Assembly (NCBI RefSeq): GCF_000003195.3
Contig: NC_012878.2
Span: 55,180,629 to 55,244,628, forward strand
Origin: Sorghum bicolor
Lineage: Eukaryota > Streptophyta > Magnoliopsida > Poales > Poaceae
DNA: 64,000 bases
Direction of reading: 5' to 3'
A program made the position numbers and the translations under genes. Positions 1 to 13,000 of the stretch are shown here, one piece after another (within the stretch, counting starts at the first letter, position 1; every line of letters begins with the position of its first letter). The notes below the pieces were generated by a model. The model saw only the letters and a list, made by a program, of their open reading frames with translations, was not told the origin of the DNA and did not search any database.

Positions 1-330
1 TGTCATATAAATATAAAAAATATCAACTTATTTATTTGAGCTTATCAGCCGAATCAGTCAGCCATTCAACAGTATTTTTCTCTCATAAGTCACCTTGCTT
101 TATTTTTGTTTTAAATGAATTTTTAACTTTAACTAAGTTTATATAATCTAGAACTCTTTGGCTAAGTACAACCTCATAAGTCATAACCCCTCAATGGATG
201 TAATATAAAAACATTTGATGTCATATAATATAAAAAATATCAACTTATTTATTTGAGTTTATCAGCCGAATCAGTCGGCCATTTAACAATATTTTTTCTC
301 ATAAGTCAACCATACTTTCTGCCATGACTT
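1..330. repeat. Diverged direct repeat, hAT-MITE-like AT-rich DNA
   Basis: Two copies of a ~92-bp unit start at 1 and 219. Both begin TGTCATATAA, share TTATTTATTTGAG and CTTATCAGCCGAATCAGTC, and end in CTCATAAGTCA. The 'cttatcagc' core also occurs in the short elements near 2410, 48208 and 54132, so this is probably a degraded non-autonomous transposon that duplicated locally. From 330 to 1054 I see no gene; the short GC-rich part (600-1000) has only chance reading frames. Confidence 0.5.
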
Positions 331-1054
331 ATCAGCCAAACAAATAAAGCGATGTTTTTAAACGGATGTAGTACTCGTATGGAAAAAAAAAGTTGCGTGA
401 ACCGATTTAGCAACAAGTACCGACCGATTCAAATGTTACACGCTTCATTCCCTGATTCAACACATTTCATTCGCTGATTCAACACAGTTCATTCACGGTC
501 TCATTCACTGTCAACACATTACATTCAACGGTATTAGCGATAACTTATTATTAAAAAAACGGTATTAGCGATCATACATATTTTTTAGCAACAAGTTGGA
601 CTGTTGGATTGTTGAAACTGACGACGTCAGATTGCTCCGGCTCCGGCCGTCCGGCGAACCCGCCGAACGTACGTACTCGACGGCACCAACATCCATACAA
701 CGTGCGCGCGTGACGCTTTTGAAGCTTCGGGGAGCACAAACCTGAGAAAGCCCTCGGTTCCTCAAAGAATCACGGGAATGCCCTTTCGCAGCTCTGTCAA
801 CGAGTCACCGTAGCACTAGTCCGGAATGGCACTCTGGTTAATCTATCCAGTCGGCGGGCTAATATATTTTATCCATGGGTAAACCGAGACTTTTCCTCGA
901 TGACAGAGACGTGGGGCCCAGTGGGTGGCCGGCACGTTCGGCAGCGTCGACAACGTCAAACAATTCTAATCGTGCTCCCGCCTCGCCTACTCGTGGCTGC
1001 TTGTCAACCATTTTTCTCTTAAGATTCAAATGAAGCCGGCCGTGCTGAGCCAAA

Positions 1055-1282
1055 GGCCTTGTTCAGTTTCAAAAAAAATTAAGACTCTTTGTCATATCAA
1101 AATTTTAAACTCATACATAAAACATTAAATATAGATAAAAATAACTAATTGTATAATTTATTTATAATTTATGAGACAAATTTTTTGAGCCTAATTAGTC
1201 TATGATTACACAATATTTATTAAATATAAATAAAAGTGCTACAGTAGCTAAAGCCAAAAATTTTCCTCAACTGAACAAAGCC
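1055..1282. mobile_element. Tourist-like MITE (GGCCTTGTTTAG family), diverged
   Basis: The left end GGCCTTGTTCAGTT pairs with the right end AACTGAACAAAGCC. The interior carries the family hallmarks seen in at least ten copies here: 'cattaaatatagataaaaataactaattg', 'gagacaaat...tttgagcctaattagtctatgatt' and 'acaatatttattaaatataaa'. It is non-coding and non-autonomous. Family membership is read by eye from copies in this window. Confidence 0.75.
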
Positions 1283-1311
1283 CAAATCGCTCCCCACACG
1301 TTTTTTGTTAA

Positions 1312-1512
1312 GGCCTTGTTCCATTACATTAAATCTTGCGACATATATACGGAGCATTAAATATAAATAAAAAATTCTAATTGTATAGTTTATATGTAAA
1401 TCGTGAGACAAATCTTTTAAACCTAATAACTTTATAATTGAACAATGTTTATTAAATAAAAACGAAAATACTATAATATCAAAATCTAAAAACTTCTTAA
1501 ACCTAAAAGGCC
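1312..1512. mobile_element. Degenerate MITE, same family
   Basis: Begins GGCCTTGTTCC just after TTA and ends near AAAAGGCC. The internal blocks 'gcattaaatataaataaaaa', 'gtgagacaaatcttttaaacc' and 'caatgtttattaaataaaaacgaaaatac' match the neighbouring copy at 1055-1282 in the same orientation. The right terminus is decayed. The flank 1513-2158 is AT-rich, with possible Stowaway remnants around 1690-1980 and no gene. Confidence 0.6.
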
Positions 1513-2171
1513 TGCAGGCTTCGACTAATCTGTGTGATACAGAGTAGCATTTTTTAAATGGTTGCAACATTAGAAAATAGAACTACCGACCAACCGTAAT
1601 ACCGTAGGCTGTGGCCCACGAAATCTATTGCAGAGATTCGAAGTGGAGGGAGTAGAATATTGTTTTTTTTGTCTGATCTCTCTCTTTTTCTCCTAAATCA
1701 CATCCCACGATGAGGAATATGATAAACTTGACGAACTTCTCTCGTTTCTTAAATAAATAGATTCCTAAAATTATCTTAAGCTAAAATTTGTAAACTTTGG
1801 CTAATTTTTCTAAAAGAAATTAAGATTTAGGATATCAAACTAGTATCATTAGATGTATCATCATAGAATATATTTTCATAATATACTTATTTTATGTCAT
1901 AAATATTGTTACTCTTTTTTATAAGTTAATTAATTTAAAATTTTTTAACTGACATGGATCTTAGAAATTGATTTATTCGGGGAGAGAGGAAGTATAAGAA
2001 TTAGAGAGAGAAATGGTTTCATTCGATCCAAAGGTGAGAGAGGACCAAGTAACATAATTGGCAGTACCACAACTGATCATGGATATCCAAGACATAGCTA
2101 ACTTTTTATTACTAGAATATAACTTGTACTTGTATTTACCCAACATCCAATGATCCTAGGTTAGAGCATCT

Positions 2172-2355
2172 TTTTTTCTGGTTGAACACGCAAAATGTTT
2201 TACGCGACATTGTATTAATAAAGGAGAAGTTTGGGTACAAAGCGCTTTGCTCGCCCTGCACGGGGGTGTGGCGCTGGAAAAGATTACAATGAAGCTCATG
2301 GCCACCCTAAGCCCATGCTAACTAAACTATTATGTTATAAATTAGACAAGAGAAA
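2172..2355 (-). mobile_element. Short 5'-truncated retroposon with 13-bp target duplication
   Basis: GGTTAGAGCATCT (2159-2171) recurs as GGTTAGAACATCT (2356-2368). Between them lie 184 bp that open with a T-run on the plus strand, which is a poly-A tail read on minus. This is the signature of target-primed reverse transcription: A-tail, long TSD and no inverted ends. The body has no coding similarity that I recognise, so it could be a LINE 3' end or a SINE. Confidence 0.65.
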
Positions 2356-2409
2356 GGTTAGAACATCTCTAAAAACTTCTTAAAATTCATCAGGTAAATC
2401 AATGATCAC

Positions 2410-2505
2410 GCCTGTTCGCTTGAATTTGTGCTGATGCTGCAAAATACTGTTCGTAATTTGTTATAAGAGAAAACAATATACAATGGCTGATAAGCCATGC
2501 TGATA
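2410..2505. mobile_element. hAT-like MITE remnant
   Basis: Starts CCTGTTCGCTTG and ends with GGCTGATAAGCCATGCTGATAA. This is the same end structure as the copies near 48208 and 54132 (GTTCGCT... and ...CTGATAAGNCAAGCGAAC). The right end is incomplete, and no duplication was convincingly found. Confidence 0.4.
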
Positions 2506-3359
2506 AATTCATGTGAGAGTAAGCGTGGAAGGTGCAGACATATCTTGGAGTTGAGGAGATTTACCAATTGCTTACCTTTACACATTAAGGTTATTCTACC
2601 AAACTCTTGGATGTTTTTTATCCCTTTTCTAAACAAAATTCGAATTAGTTCAACTTTCTATCCATGTGTTTTGGAATCTTGTAGTTTTCACCTTCTCTTT
2701 CACCTCATTCAATAATTTTCAGGCTCCTCCGTTCCAAAGTCTCTTATATTTTTTTTTTACAAATAAAGTCTTATCATGTTTCAAGAGAATATATTTATAT
2801 GTTCTAATTATAAGCTTAGTCATGCTCGTCAGTCGTCAAAAAGATCTTGATCGCATCTATCGAGTTACCGACACGGATGGTCATGTCGCGTCTTGATTTT
2901 AGTTCAGTAATGTCCATCAGGTGTTTGATTGCACCCATCGCAACATCGAGTCCTCAATGGTTACCGACAGTTCTGAGCAGCTGCACATCACACAAGTACA
3001 CAACATCGAGACATCGCATTCTGTATGACAGAATGGACAAAATCAGGGCGAAAAGCAGAGATCTCATGATGCAAACATGCAAACTCCATCGAGTTTATTT
3101 GACCAACATATAGAGGCAGGCATGGACAACACGCCTACCAAACCACATCACTCTAGTCTGCTCTTATATGCCGGCCTAGTACTAGTAGTCGGCAGCACCA
3201 GCTTAAGGGCCGAGATTAGCGCATGTTACACTTAAAAACCTGTAGAGAACTTCCCAATAGCAAACGGGGAAATTTCTTATTCATGGCCCGTCGTTACCGC
3301 TAGCCCCAACAACAGCCTAGTGGAGCAACCCTGCACGTCACCACGCCAACAGCCGTTCT

Positions 3360-5831
3360 TTACATGCCTCTAGGCCTGGTTGCAGTCACACTCACAGCAT
3401 GACCGGCTTGTCGCAGCAGCTGCACGCAGGCGAGAAAAGCAAGCAAGGTGATGAATGGTATGGTTCCGAGAGATGAAGCTCGGCGTGCTGGTTGGTCGAG
3501 AAAGATCACCTGGAAGTAGGATTCCAGCTTCTGCCTGAGGACTCCATGCTCCCTCTTCAAGTTCTGGAAGGACCTCATACAACTGCGAAAACAAAAGGTA
3601 GGTGTATCATTAACAGTAATGGATGATTAACAAGTCTCGCTCAGAGAGAAAAGTTAGTGCCCATCACAGACAAAAGGACAACCAGCCCGTGTAATTGTCA
3701 ATAGCCAAGAAGGGCTGAACCGCCGAAGCTAATCCAATTGGTTCTAACTGTTAGAAGAAAGAGGAGCAGTAGAGCATGTGTAGCTAGTACGGTTCCACAT
3801 GACACGGCCAAAGCTATGGGCATTGGCTGTATTGGTGCTTTCTGCAAAGTGCCCATGGGTTGGGTGCTCAAATATCATATTAATGGGAACTAGAGTACTT
3901 TTACATGCCCTTTTTTTTTCAAGGGACTGGGGAATTTGGTTTTAGCAATCATCTTAAGATTGACGACCCAAAGTTACCAGTTCAAAGGCCAAAAAGAAAA
4001 TCATCATGCAGATTACAGACAGAGTGAGAGGGAGATACCCTTCAGCATTCTCGTCTCCACAGCTATTCCTGAATGAGGTGCACTCGTTCTTCATCCTAGA
4101 AGCACCAATACTGTCACCGGTAGTGTTATGTTAGGCATGAATAGATCATACAAAGACATAAAGTCGTTACGATGTAAACACATTATCAAAATGTCTATGT
4201 ATCACTGTATAATTGTATCACATATTCACATATATAAAACTGTGACAGTAATATCACAATATCTTCTATACAACATTGTTACCTTGATATATGCATGAAC
4301 ACAACTTTTAGTTTGTAACGTACATTTTTACGATGAGACTGATCAAACTAAAATTTGCCTTTGCATTAGCAGATCTCATCAAAACAAAATATGCTACACA
4401 TTTCTGAGCATTGTTACCTACCATTTTGCCAGGCTATGCATTTCAAATCAACCAAAAATATTTAAGCATCCAGGCAAATGTAAGAAGTAACAGATGGGGA
4501 TGAAGACTTGTTCAGGTTCTTCGCCTATCCAGGCTATATAAAGGGTAGAAAAAAATAAGCTATTTTTTATTCCATTTTAGTTTTGTCTTCCGTGTTGGTT
4601 TCTTGGCAAAATAAATTAGGTCTGATGATAGATTAGTTGAACACTTGTTAATATTTGAGAGTTAACAGTATAGGTAACACATGAACAAGAACAACAGTTA
4701 AAACCTAAACATTATCATTTTCATTTCCAACCCATGAAAACGACCTGGGTATATTTGGCTCTCCTCCACCTGGCAGTGGTTTTCAAATCTAAGTTGGATC
4801 AGTTGTTAGAGAAAGTGGGATTTCTCTCCCCCACCAAAGAGGTGACCAACATTTATAATACATTTGCCTAAAGGCCAAACAAGTCCAACTCAACCTCTAA
4901 AGTCCATTGTCAATAGTTCTATCACATAGCCATGCATGATATATGCAGTCAAACAAAGACAAGCAACTATATGGATGGACCAACCTACAACAGCTTCCTT
5001 TTAATTGCTGCATGTTTACATCCCATCTACTGAAATCTCTAGGGTTCTTCTCCCTGCACGGTGTTGTTAGATTACCAACAAAACTTGATGTCAGTGAACA
5101 TGAAAACAGAACAAAGTGTTGTCCTAGTTTATGACATCGCAGCTCTCCTGCGCATTCAAGAAAAAAGACATCGCCAACACTTACATAGCTTGCTCAATAA
5201 TTGCCATTAGCCTCGTTGAGTTCTTGAAGAACAAGGAAACAACTTCTTCTGTAAAATTAGGGCTTGCTTCATCCTGCAAGTCCTCAATCTGACAAAATTG
5301 CTCATCCAAGTATCCCTGTTATTATAATATGGAAAATCAGCAAACATTTTAACAGCACATATTAAAGTAAGGTAGATAGCAGAATTTGGTAATAAAACCA
5401 ATGTGGCCATGAAGACCTTCGCATCAGTTTGCCTAGTAAAGGTCCACACTAACATTTAGTGGAATTCTAAATTCTATATAAATAATGTTGTCACACTTAA
5501 TTCAACATTTTTTGTTTCAGGTTCTTAGCTATCTGTCAATTAATATGAAACGATGCAAATGATTTCCCCAAAAACACTCTATTGTACTCCCTGCTCAATG
5601 CTGAGCAGAAGATATCACAGAGTAACTATAGATAGAAAGGAATGAGAAGTAGAGTTGCATAGCCTCCAAAGTGAGTTGTTCTTGTGGTACATAGTATATT
5701 GGTAGGTATACTGTGCAACACTTAACAAAATGGAAGCACACCATTGACTGGACCAAAATGCGAGCATAAACCTGATCAAAGAGGCTCTTTTTCAAGGATG
5801 ATGCCTGCTGTTGCAAATTAGAATACTCCAT
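3360..5831 (-). CDS. Pseudo-histidine-containing phosphotransfer protein (PHP type)
   Basis: Six exons read on minus: 5831-5772, 5315-5185, 5053-4985, 4110-4039, 3582-3510, 3419-3360. All have GT-AG junctions and phases close, giving 154 aa, the usual HPt length. The start MEYSNLQQQASSLKKSLFDQ is typical of the plant family. Residues 21-65 carry YLDEQF, EDLQDEASPNF and VVSLFF; the C-terminus has REHGVLRQKLESYFQLLRQAG. True HPt proteins relay phosphate in cytokinin signalling through the His of HQLKGSS. Here the motif reads MQQLKGSCCS (residue ~84 Gln), so it cannot accept phosphate. Known plant pseudo-HPts (Arabidopsis AHP6 with Asn, rice PHPs with Gln) act as inhibitors of the relay. That role is inferred here. 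Exon 3, with the Gln, is only 69 nt. The donor of exon 3 was chosen as AG|GTTGG because it alone restores frame. Confidence 0.9.
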
Positions 5832-5925
5832 TTATAAATGAATGGCTTCAAGGTAGAGTAGGCACAAAATGCATATGCAACTGGTTGGTCACCTTGCTTG
5901 TAAAATAGTTGGCTACGAGATCCAT

Positions 5926-6131
5926 TTATATAGCCGAGGAGGCTATTGCTATCGTCCAACATGAGTAAAAGTGCAGATATTTCAAAGTATGAACAACAAA
6001 TATTAGCATGCCACGTACAGAAGGGATTTTATTGCCAAGGTGTGCAACATCTATCCACATTTTGGACAATGACTTAAACTGCTGTGTATCTGATGCTCCT
6101 TTGAGGTGCATGTTGTGCACATTAGGCCTGA
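5926..6131 (-). other. Possible orphan exon or gene fragment
   Basis: On minus, a stretch open for about 35 codons (around 6127-6020) lies between a good acceptor (TTCTTCAG) and a donor-like CT|GTACGT. It reads VHNMHLKGASDTQQFKSLSK and continues KMWIDVAHLGNKIPS. I do not recognise the family. It is upstream of the pseudo-HPt start and is not needed by it. It may be 5'-UTR, a decayed gene or a transposon-borne fragment. Confidence 0.25.
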
Positions 6132-6404
6132 AGAAACAATAACGGCTCTTCTTTCAACTAAGCAGACTGATTAGTACAAGATCCAAGAAGATTGCCATTT
6201 CATTGGTTATCGATAAGCAATCCTCCTGAACAATGTTTATTATTACTTGTGATGAAATATTCCTAACATTTCACATGGTCAATAATACATTAGCATCTCA
6301 GGTAGACTTTCTGCCTTTCACAAACTCTGATGTTTCATCAGCAGAGTTTTTTCCCCAGATATTATTTTAGTTTCTACTTGTTCTGTCCTTTTTGTACTGG
6401 GCAG

Positions 6405-6620
6405 GTTTTCAATCGCTGAAGAACAAGGAGATGATGGAACTTGAAGCAGAGGTACCAAAAGGGTTGGCACTGCAATTTCACCAGCAGGAAGCAGAACATG
6501 ACCAAGAAGTGGATGGTGTTGGAGCTTAGAAGATGCAGTCTATCTTGTGAAGCTGGTTCTGCAATCTGTCGGCGGAGTTTAAGTAGCTGCTATTTCGTTG
6601 TTTGTTTGAGTAATGAAATT
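6405..6620 (+). other. Possible terminal-exon fragment of unknown gene
   Basis: After an acceptor-like TACTGGGCAG (~6405) an open frame reads FQSLKNKEMMELEAEVPKG, continues acidic and Gln/His-rich, and stops at TAG near 6530. A TAATGAAAT stretch follows, which could be a polyadenylation region. No upstream exons are convincing and no family is recognised. From 6620 to 7976 I see no gene, only short chance frames. Confidence 0.2.
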
Positions 6621-7976
6621 AGGGGATGCCCGTTTGTGGAGAAAAAAACTCTGAGCTGTTGTTCACAGAGAAAAATTTAATGGAATAGAGGAATCCTATA
6701 TTGTAACTACCAAAAGATGTTAATATTCCTCAACTTGAGAAGAAGAATAGATGAACCCCTTTCAAAACAAATTAGTTGGGCATGGTTAGCTGAATTGAAA
6801 ATTGGAAAGCCCCCACCCCCGACTTGAGGGCTTTGACTAGCGTCTAGACTCTAGACAATCTAGATGCATGCCTGGGTAAAACTTCTGTCCAAATCGTTCA
6901 AGAACTGAAACCATTAAAGTCAAATTAGAAAAGCAGAAGTAAATCAAGAATCAACCATCGTGGGATGGAGAAGGAAAACAGCGGCATTTGGTCTTGTGCC
7001 ACTCTTGTGAAGTATCAACTTACCTCTCTAACTGTCCTATGGGTCCATTTGAGTTACCGACAGTGGATGAGGGTGCCAACTTGTATGCTACTCACCCTCT
7101 CATGATCTCATCTAGGTTCAATTTACAGTGGTCAGTGGACCACGTTTTACACAAAGTCATGTTGCTAGGTCAAGTGTTTACTACAGATGTGTAAAAGCAA
7201 AACAATTATCACAAAAAGTGGTCATACATTATCATGTTTCACATGATGATGTCCTTTTAGATTCAAATGATTTATGTATCTAAGTTTATGAAATATTCTA
7301 GCATCTGTAGGGCGACACATTGCTGCAATGAATATGTTGTTTGAACGACACGAGGAGGCTTGAGTTTTTGCCTCCTCAAAGTCCAAGAATAATATTGCAG
7401 TAAAATTCAAGACAACGGTGGAGAATTAGAATAGTACCAAGAGATGCCTACTTTTTGCACTGATAAAAAAAGTTGGACAAAGAAAATGACTTCAATAGTT
7501 TCTTTCAGCAGTTACGAACCATAAATCTCTCAGATCACTAGAGACTGGACCACATAGCAAAAGGGGTAAAACAGATTCACTAAATGATTGGTTTGGCGAG
7601 TGCCCTTCACACCTCCAATCATCTTCACATCTTGATAAGAGAATCTGATGTGGAGTGAAACAACCAGAAAGCCTACTGATGGAACAGATGAAAAAAGCAA
7701 ATTCTAGTATATCAAATTCATGACTATGAAGGTTGAAATGAACGGACAAAATTGTCTGAATGCAAGTTAAGCAGTTGCAACCATCTCTGAATGATAAATC
7801 TGTTCATAAATGATCCTATAAGATGTTCACTATAGAACCCGACAGTGATATCACTTTCCCTTTATCAATGGAACATTCTCATGACAACATTCTTACAATA
7901 GTGTACCAACCTCAACATACAATAGGTAATGAAATATCTCGGTGGAAATTGCATGAGGAAACAATAGTAGTTTAGT

Positions 7977-8120
7977 ATTCATTCCAAATTGTAAGTCGTT
8001 CTGGTTTTCTAGTTACATAGCTTTTGCTATGCACCTAGATATACACTATGCCTAGATACTTCGTAAAAGCTATGTATCTAAAAAGGCTAGAACAACTTAC
8101 TAATTGGAATGGACAGAGTT
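7977..8120. mobile_element. Stowaway-like MITE (hairpin)
   Basis: The left arm ATTCCAAATTGTAAGTCGTT...GGTTTTCTAG pairs with the right arm CTAAAAAGGCTAGAACAACTTACTAATTGGAAT around a centre with ATAGCTTTTGCTATG, so the whole unit can fold into one hairpin. The arms resemble the grass Stowaway consensus with ...CCAAATTATAAGTCGTT, with TA at both outer edges. 8121-9560 holds no recognisable gene. Confidence 0.65.
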
Positions 8121-9559
8121 ATATTTTTTACATCACACTAAAGATTTGAAAAGTGCAACATCCATCTGTGGTGTTTATAAAAAAAAACAGCAGCAGCAAA
8201 ACCACTATGATACATGCTTACACTAATGCTTCATATCTATACCTAGAAATAGATGAAATATAGTGGCTTTATTTAGAGTATGTAACATGTTATTTGTGGT
8301 GTGATCTGATATGAAACAAATGATTTTTCATAATAAATGTGATAATAGTATCATGGTCATCATACTGAAATATTGACACATGTGGTAAACTGGTAATTTC
8401 TTGCTACCTATTGTACGTTAAAATAATAATCAGTCCACTATCCACCCTTTGAGATAGTGCTCAGTTTTTCTTTTGTTCATTTCAGTTTTCTGAAAATTGC
8501 AAGAGAATGGTTTTCCTGGACGTTGGGGCTTTTCTTGAACTGTTAAGTGTTACATGCTTCATAGTTCATATAAGAGTTTACTTGATGTATCCAATGAGGA
8601 GGATAACATAGATGGTGGACCACTGTCATATGATGAGAATATGGGATTCTCTGATCATGGCCAGCAGCACCATATACATGGCACACATGGCATACATATC
8701 CTCTTGCGTACGTGTAACGAGTCTATCCTCTATTCCTCTGTCTATAGCAAATTAGCAATGGCTTCTACCAGCTGAAGATTATAGGTATTTAGCATGCCCT
8801 TCATAGGACTATAGCAGGTTAGCAGCCACGAATGCAACTTCCTGTAACTTAAACAGCATCACTTAGTGCGAATGTATGACATAAGCTTTTTACAGTCGAG
8901 GATTGGCACCACCCTCCAAAATGGCAAAAATCTCTAGTCTGTTTTGCCTTTGGGAGATCCTTGGTTTTTTTCGTATATATGTTCAATTGCCTTTTGAAAC
9001 TAAGATTTCAATCCGACAGCCAAATTGAATCTGCAGGCACACTAACAAATGGTGTATGTTCCACAAGTAGTGCTGTATCATGCAATTGTATCGCTTAGTA
9101 AGAACTCGGAACCATCCACGTCCAAGCATCACCAAAAGGAGCTACATAGCACACAAGTTGAGAAATTATTCAGCGATGCACACAGCGTGCTCCTAGTGGC
9201 ATTGCAACGCTAGACCGATGTTCTATTTAACTGAAAACACACAAACGAATACCCAAGTTGGGCAATCCTAGTCGAATTTGGTATTGGCAATGTGAGTCGA
9301 GTGAATACACTACCTCTTCTTAGATATCTTGATTCCTTGGTTGATGTGAAGGCACACAGCAACACATTCTCTCCAGTGACATCCATATTGGGGGGCAAAG
9401 CGGCAGCGATGGCTACACAAGGCGACACATGATTCTTGGACCGGGCCCTCCAGTAAACTCCATAAGACCATAAACAGCTGGTCCCCGATTCGCCGAGCAA
9501 TCCAGCCGTCACCTGCTCACTTCATTACGGATCAGCGTGGAGCCGTGGACACAACCTAG

Positions 9560-10072
9560 CACCGGAATCTCTCAAAAAAAAAATCACACAAATGCTTTCG
9601 GAAAGAAATCAAAACATGGTTGAAGTTGACATAACACAAACCCGAACAGGAGCACGGGTGAGACTGAGAGTGCACGTCCCCCTTCCAGGAGAGAGGAGGA
9701 GATGGGAGGGCGAAGCGCGCGGAGGAGTGGCTACCAGCTTGAGGCCTTATGCCGCCGGCTTGACGGCGGCGAGTAGACGCCCGCTTGGGACGGCAAGGAC
9801 TTTATGCGTAGCAGCGGATGGGCTCCGCGCTGCATTTTCTGAGAGGCGGCGGTCCACAGAATCGGGCTGCTGGGATAGGACGACTGGACGAGTGATGGTT
9901 GGGCCATATAGACATGGGCCCAATGTTAGAGGGAAAAGAGCAGTGGGGCCGCGACCGCCATACAGCCCAACAGAAAGGAGAGGAAACGAACCAAAGAATC
10001 GACCAAATCTCGCCTGCGTTTCTAGCGTGGTGTCTCTGTCTCCGACTCTCCGTCCCTGGCACCGGCGGCGTG
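9560..10072 (+). promoter_or_regulatory. Promoter/5'-UTR region of the cereblon gene
   Basis: GC content rises sharply from about 9650 and leads into the first exon at 10073. There is no clear TATA box. The TCTCGCCTGCGT...GTCTCTGTC tract just upstream (~10005-10060) looks like a pyrimidine-rich leader. Reading frames in this interval on both strands are consistent with chance in GC-rich DNA. Confidence 0.35.
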
Positions 10073-13000
10073 ATGGCGGACTGGGAGGGGATCCCGGCGC
10101 GGGAGCGGCGGCAGATGGAGGAGATCCTGCAGCTCGACATGGAGGAGCTCAACGTGGAGGTCGTCGACGACAACGACGAGGAAGAGGAGGAAGACGAGGG
10201 TGACGGCAACGAGGAGGACGACGTCGTCGATGCCTTCCTCAGGTGACTCCAAGGCCACACGGCCACCGCACAGTCCTTCCTTCAACTCCATGCGTGTATT
10301 TTACCCTTATCTTCCTTCTCCGACATTGGGGCCCCACTGTGCTGGCGTGCTGCTCCGTGTATTTGTCGTACGGATGCTGCTTACCCATTTCTTGTGGAGT
10401 TGAGGCCGAGTTGAGGCCTAGCCAGTGCAGTTAATGTTCCGCAACATTTCAAGGTAGTAATTTGGACGCTGTGGTGATCGTTAGCTTATGAAGATCCTAA
10501 GAGCCCCGAATTCAGTCTTGAAGATCTAGTGTATTTGCCTAGGATGGGGAATTTGGGGATTTCAGCTTAAAGGAACAACTCTGGAAAGCCGGGGCAGTGT
10601 TAACTTTGCATCCTTCACCGACATTTCAGATCCAATGTCATGAACTCTTGATCATTTGTGATTATTGATTCATTCTTGCAGTGCCTTGTGTTTTGATTTA
10701 AATGGAATTCATGATCAGGTGTGGTGACTGCTGAAAATTGCAGTGTAGCTTAGCATTGCTCAGCCTTACAATTTGTGTGCTTATTCACTTCATTCCTATA
10801 TACAGATATTGGTGCCTTTATAGACCACCTACAAACTTATTCATAGTATTTTCGAGATGTTTGTCCAGATTTGTTTAACCATTTGAATGTTTCTATTTAT
10901 CAGAGATAACAATGGAGATGGAGTGGCTAGCACCTCTGGACCTTTCACATTCAATAGGTCTCTAGCCTCATTGCACACATACCTTGGCGGTAAATGTCGT
11001 ACCTAGTCTTAACATATTTATCATGCCGATTGCAAACTGTGAAGTTCTCTTTTTATATCACTCAGAGGTTGATGATACTCGGGGTAGAGTTACTCTCTTA
11101 GATGGTGGCACAGTCCTCAACTTACCAATGTTTTATCTTCAAGGTAATGACTGATTGTAGTATTCTCTCTCCTACATTCTTTCTTTTGATCATCTTGTCA
11201 ATATTTATTTTATTTTATTTATTTATTTGATAATGGTCAATCTCTATATTGAGGTAAGTACACTTGCTCCAATTCCACCATACTTTCATTTATTATATTT
11301 TTTATCTGCTCTTCTAAGTTGCAGTTTGCATTTGTTTTTACATTATTTTCATCCAAGCTGGCTGGATACAATGTTTCCATATAGTTGCTAGTACTGTCTG
11401 TGGGTATGTGGAAATTTGTCTTGTAGTAGTATTATCGTGTCACAAACGTATTCATAAAGCAAATATAAGACTTGCAAAATTCAACATGCCCATGCATGGT
11501 GCCCAATAGGAACGTCCAGAAGGATTAGGGTTTCTCTTGATAATCAAGAATGTTTTGCGATTTATACTAGTTCTGCGTGATCCTTGAATGGATATGGATA
11601 TCGATATGTGTAAAAACTTTGCCTTAGCTGCAAAGCCTGTGCATTAGAGATGAGACACACATGAACCAATCTTTCACTTGACTATGCAGAACTATGCATT
11701 AACAGATTGCAGCCATAATTTAAAACTGTCAGCTCTCATAAACAGTGTATCAAAAATAATGGTCCTATGCATTTTGGTTCTGCAGGTGTTGTTCTATTTC
11801 CTGGAGCTACCCTGCCTCTCAGAGTAATTGAGGATAGATTAGTAGTAACTATCGACAAAGCTTTGAGGCTGGTCGATGCTCCATGCACAATTGGTGTGGT
11901 GCGTGCCAATCATGTTAAATTCAGCTGCTAGCTTGCAACTTTTTCTTGTGGATTTTATTTGTATTGATTATGATCCAATTGTCCAGGTTCTCATGCGCCG
12001 ACTCCCAAATCGTCGACATTATGCTACTGCTTCTGTTGGAACAACCGCAGAGGTCTTGCACACCTGTTTCTATTGTGATTTTTGTTTCATTTTGCAGACC
12101 AGTTAGCAATTGTTCACCAATCTTTCATGTGGTTGGATGAATTTTAGAGAACAACTGAATCATATGTATGCAAGTCCATGTGTCAATCATGTGCCCCGTG
12201 GCTAAATATTGTTGATCTTTCGTGCATAAAGCTTCAAGATTATCTCATGCGTAGTATGACTATGAGCATTAACATGTTAATAGGCATCTCGCGGGCTTCG
12301 TTCCCTTTTAGTTACTTAGTCAACATCATAAGTTGCAACAATTTCTTCTTTAAATACCCTGTTCAGCTCAGCTCATATTATTTTTGGTCACTTTATAGAT
12401 ACGTCAACTTGGAAGGTTGGAGGATGGTTCATTAAATGTTGTTGCCCGTGGGCAGCAACGATTTCGTCTTAGGAGGCATTGGATTGATGTTGATCGGGTG
12501 GTAAGTCTAAGCGTGTTCTTATTCTATTGAAATAGGAACATTTTAAGAATATAGCTAACTTCATTTTTGTCTTCTCAATAGGTGTGGGGTGAGGTACAAA
12601 TTATTGAAGAAGATACTCCCTTGAGAACTCCTAGAGATGCATTTGCTCAGCTAGCTGCATGTAATAGCTTCAATCTGCACGCTTCGTCATCAGTCATCAG
12701 TTTGGATATGTCTCATATGAAACAAGGCCATATAGATTCAGAACTAGAGTGCGATACTCCATCACCAAACAGTAATATAAGCAACCCTTCATCAATGGAT
12801 ACAAGGCTGTGCCATCTAGGTTCACAGTCAAGTGACTCGATGAAATCATCCTCAGATGAAGACGGAGATTTGATGCACACACAGTTTTGGAGGCGGAAGC
12901 AACATTCTGTGAGGGAAAGTGGTGCATCAAGTCATTCAGACAACAAGACCAACATGAGCAATGAGAACAATCTTTGCTTGACGCCTCTCCAATCATTGCC

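Noticed and set aside
3360..5831. Reading the phosphotransfer gene as a canonical active HPt
   Set aside because: The only frame-consistent splicing gives Gln, not His, in the xQLKGS motif, so an active phosphorelay protein is not supported.
9802..10291. Minus-strand Ser/Leu-rich ORFs opposite cereblon exon 1
   Set aside because: The Ser and Val runs are the antisense reading of the acidic GAG/GAC-rich exon.
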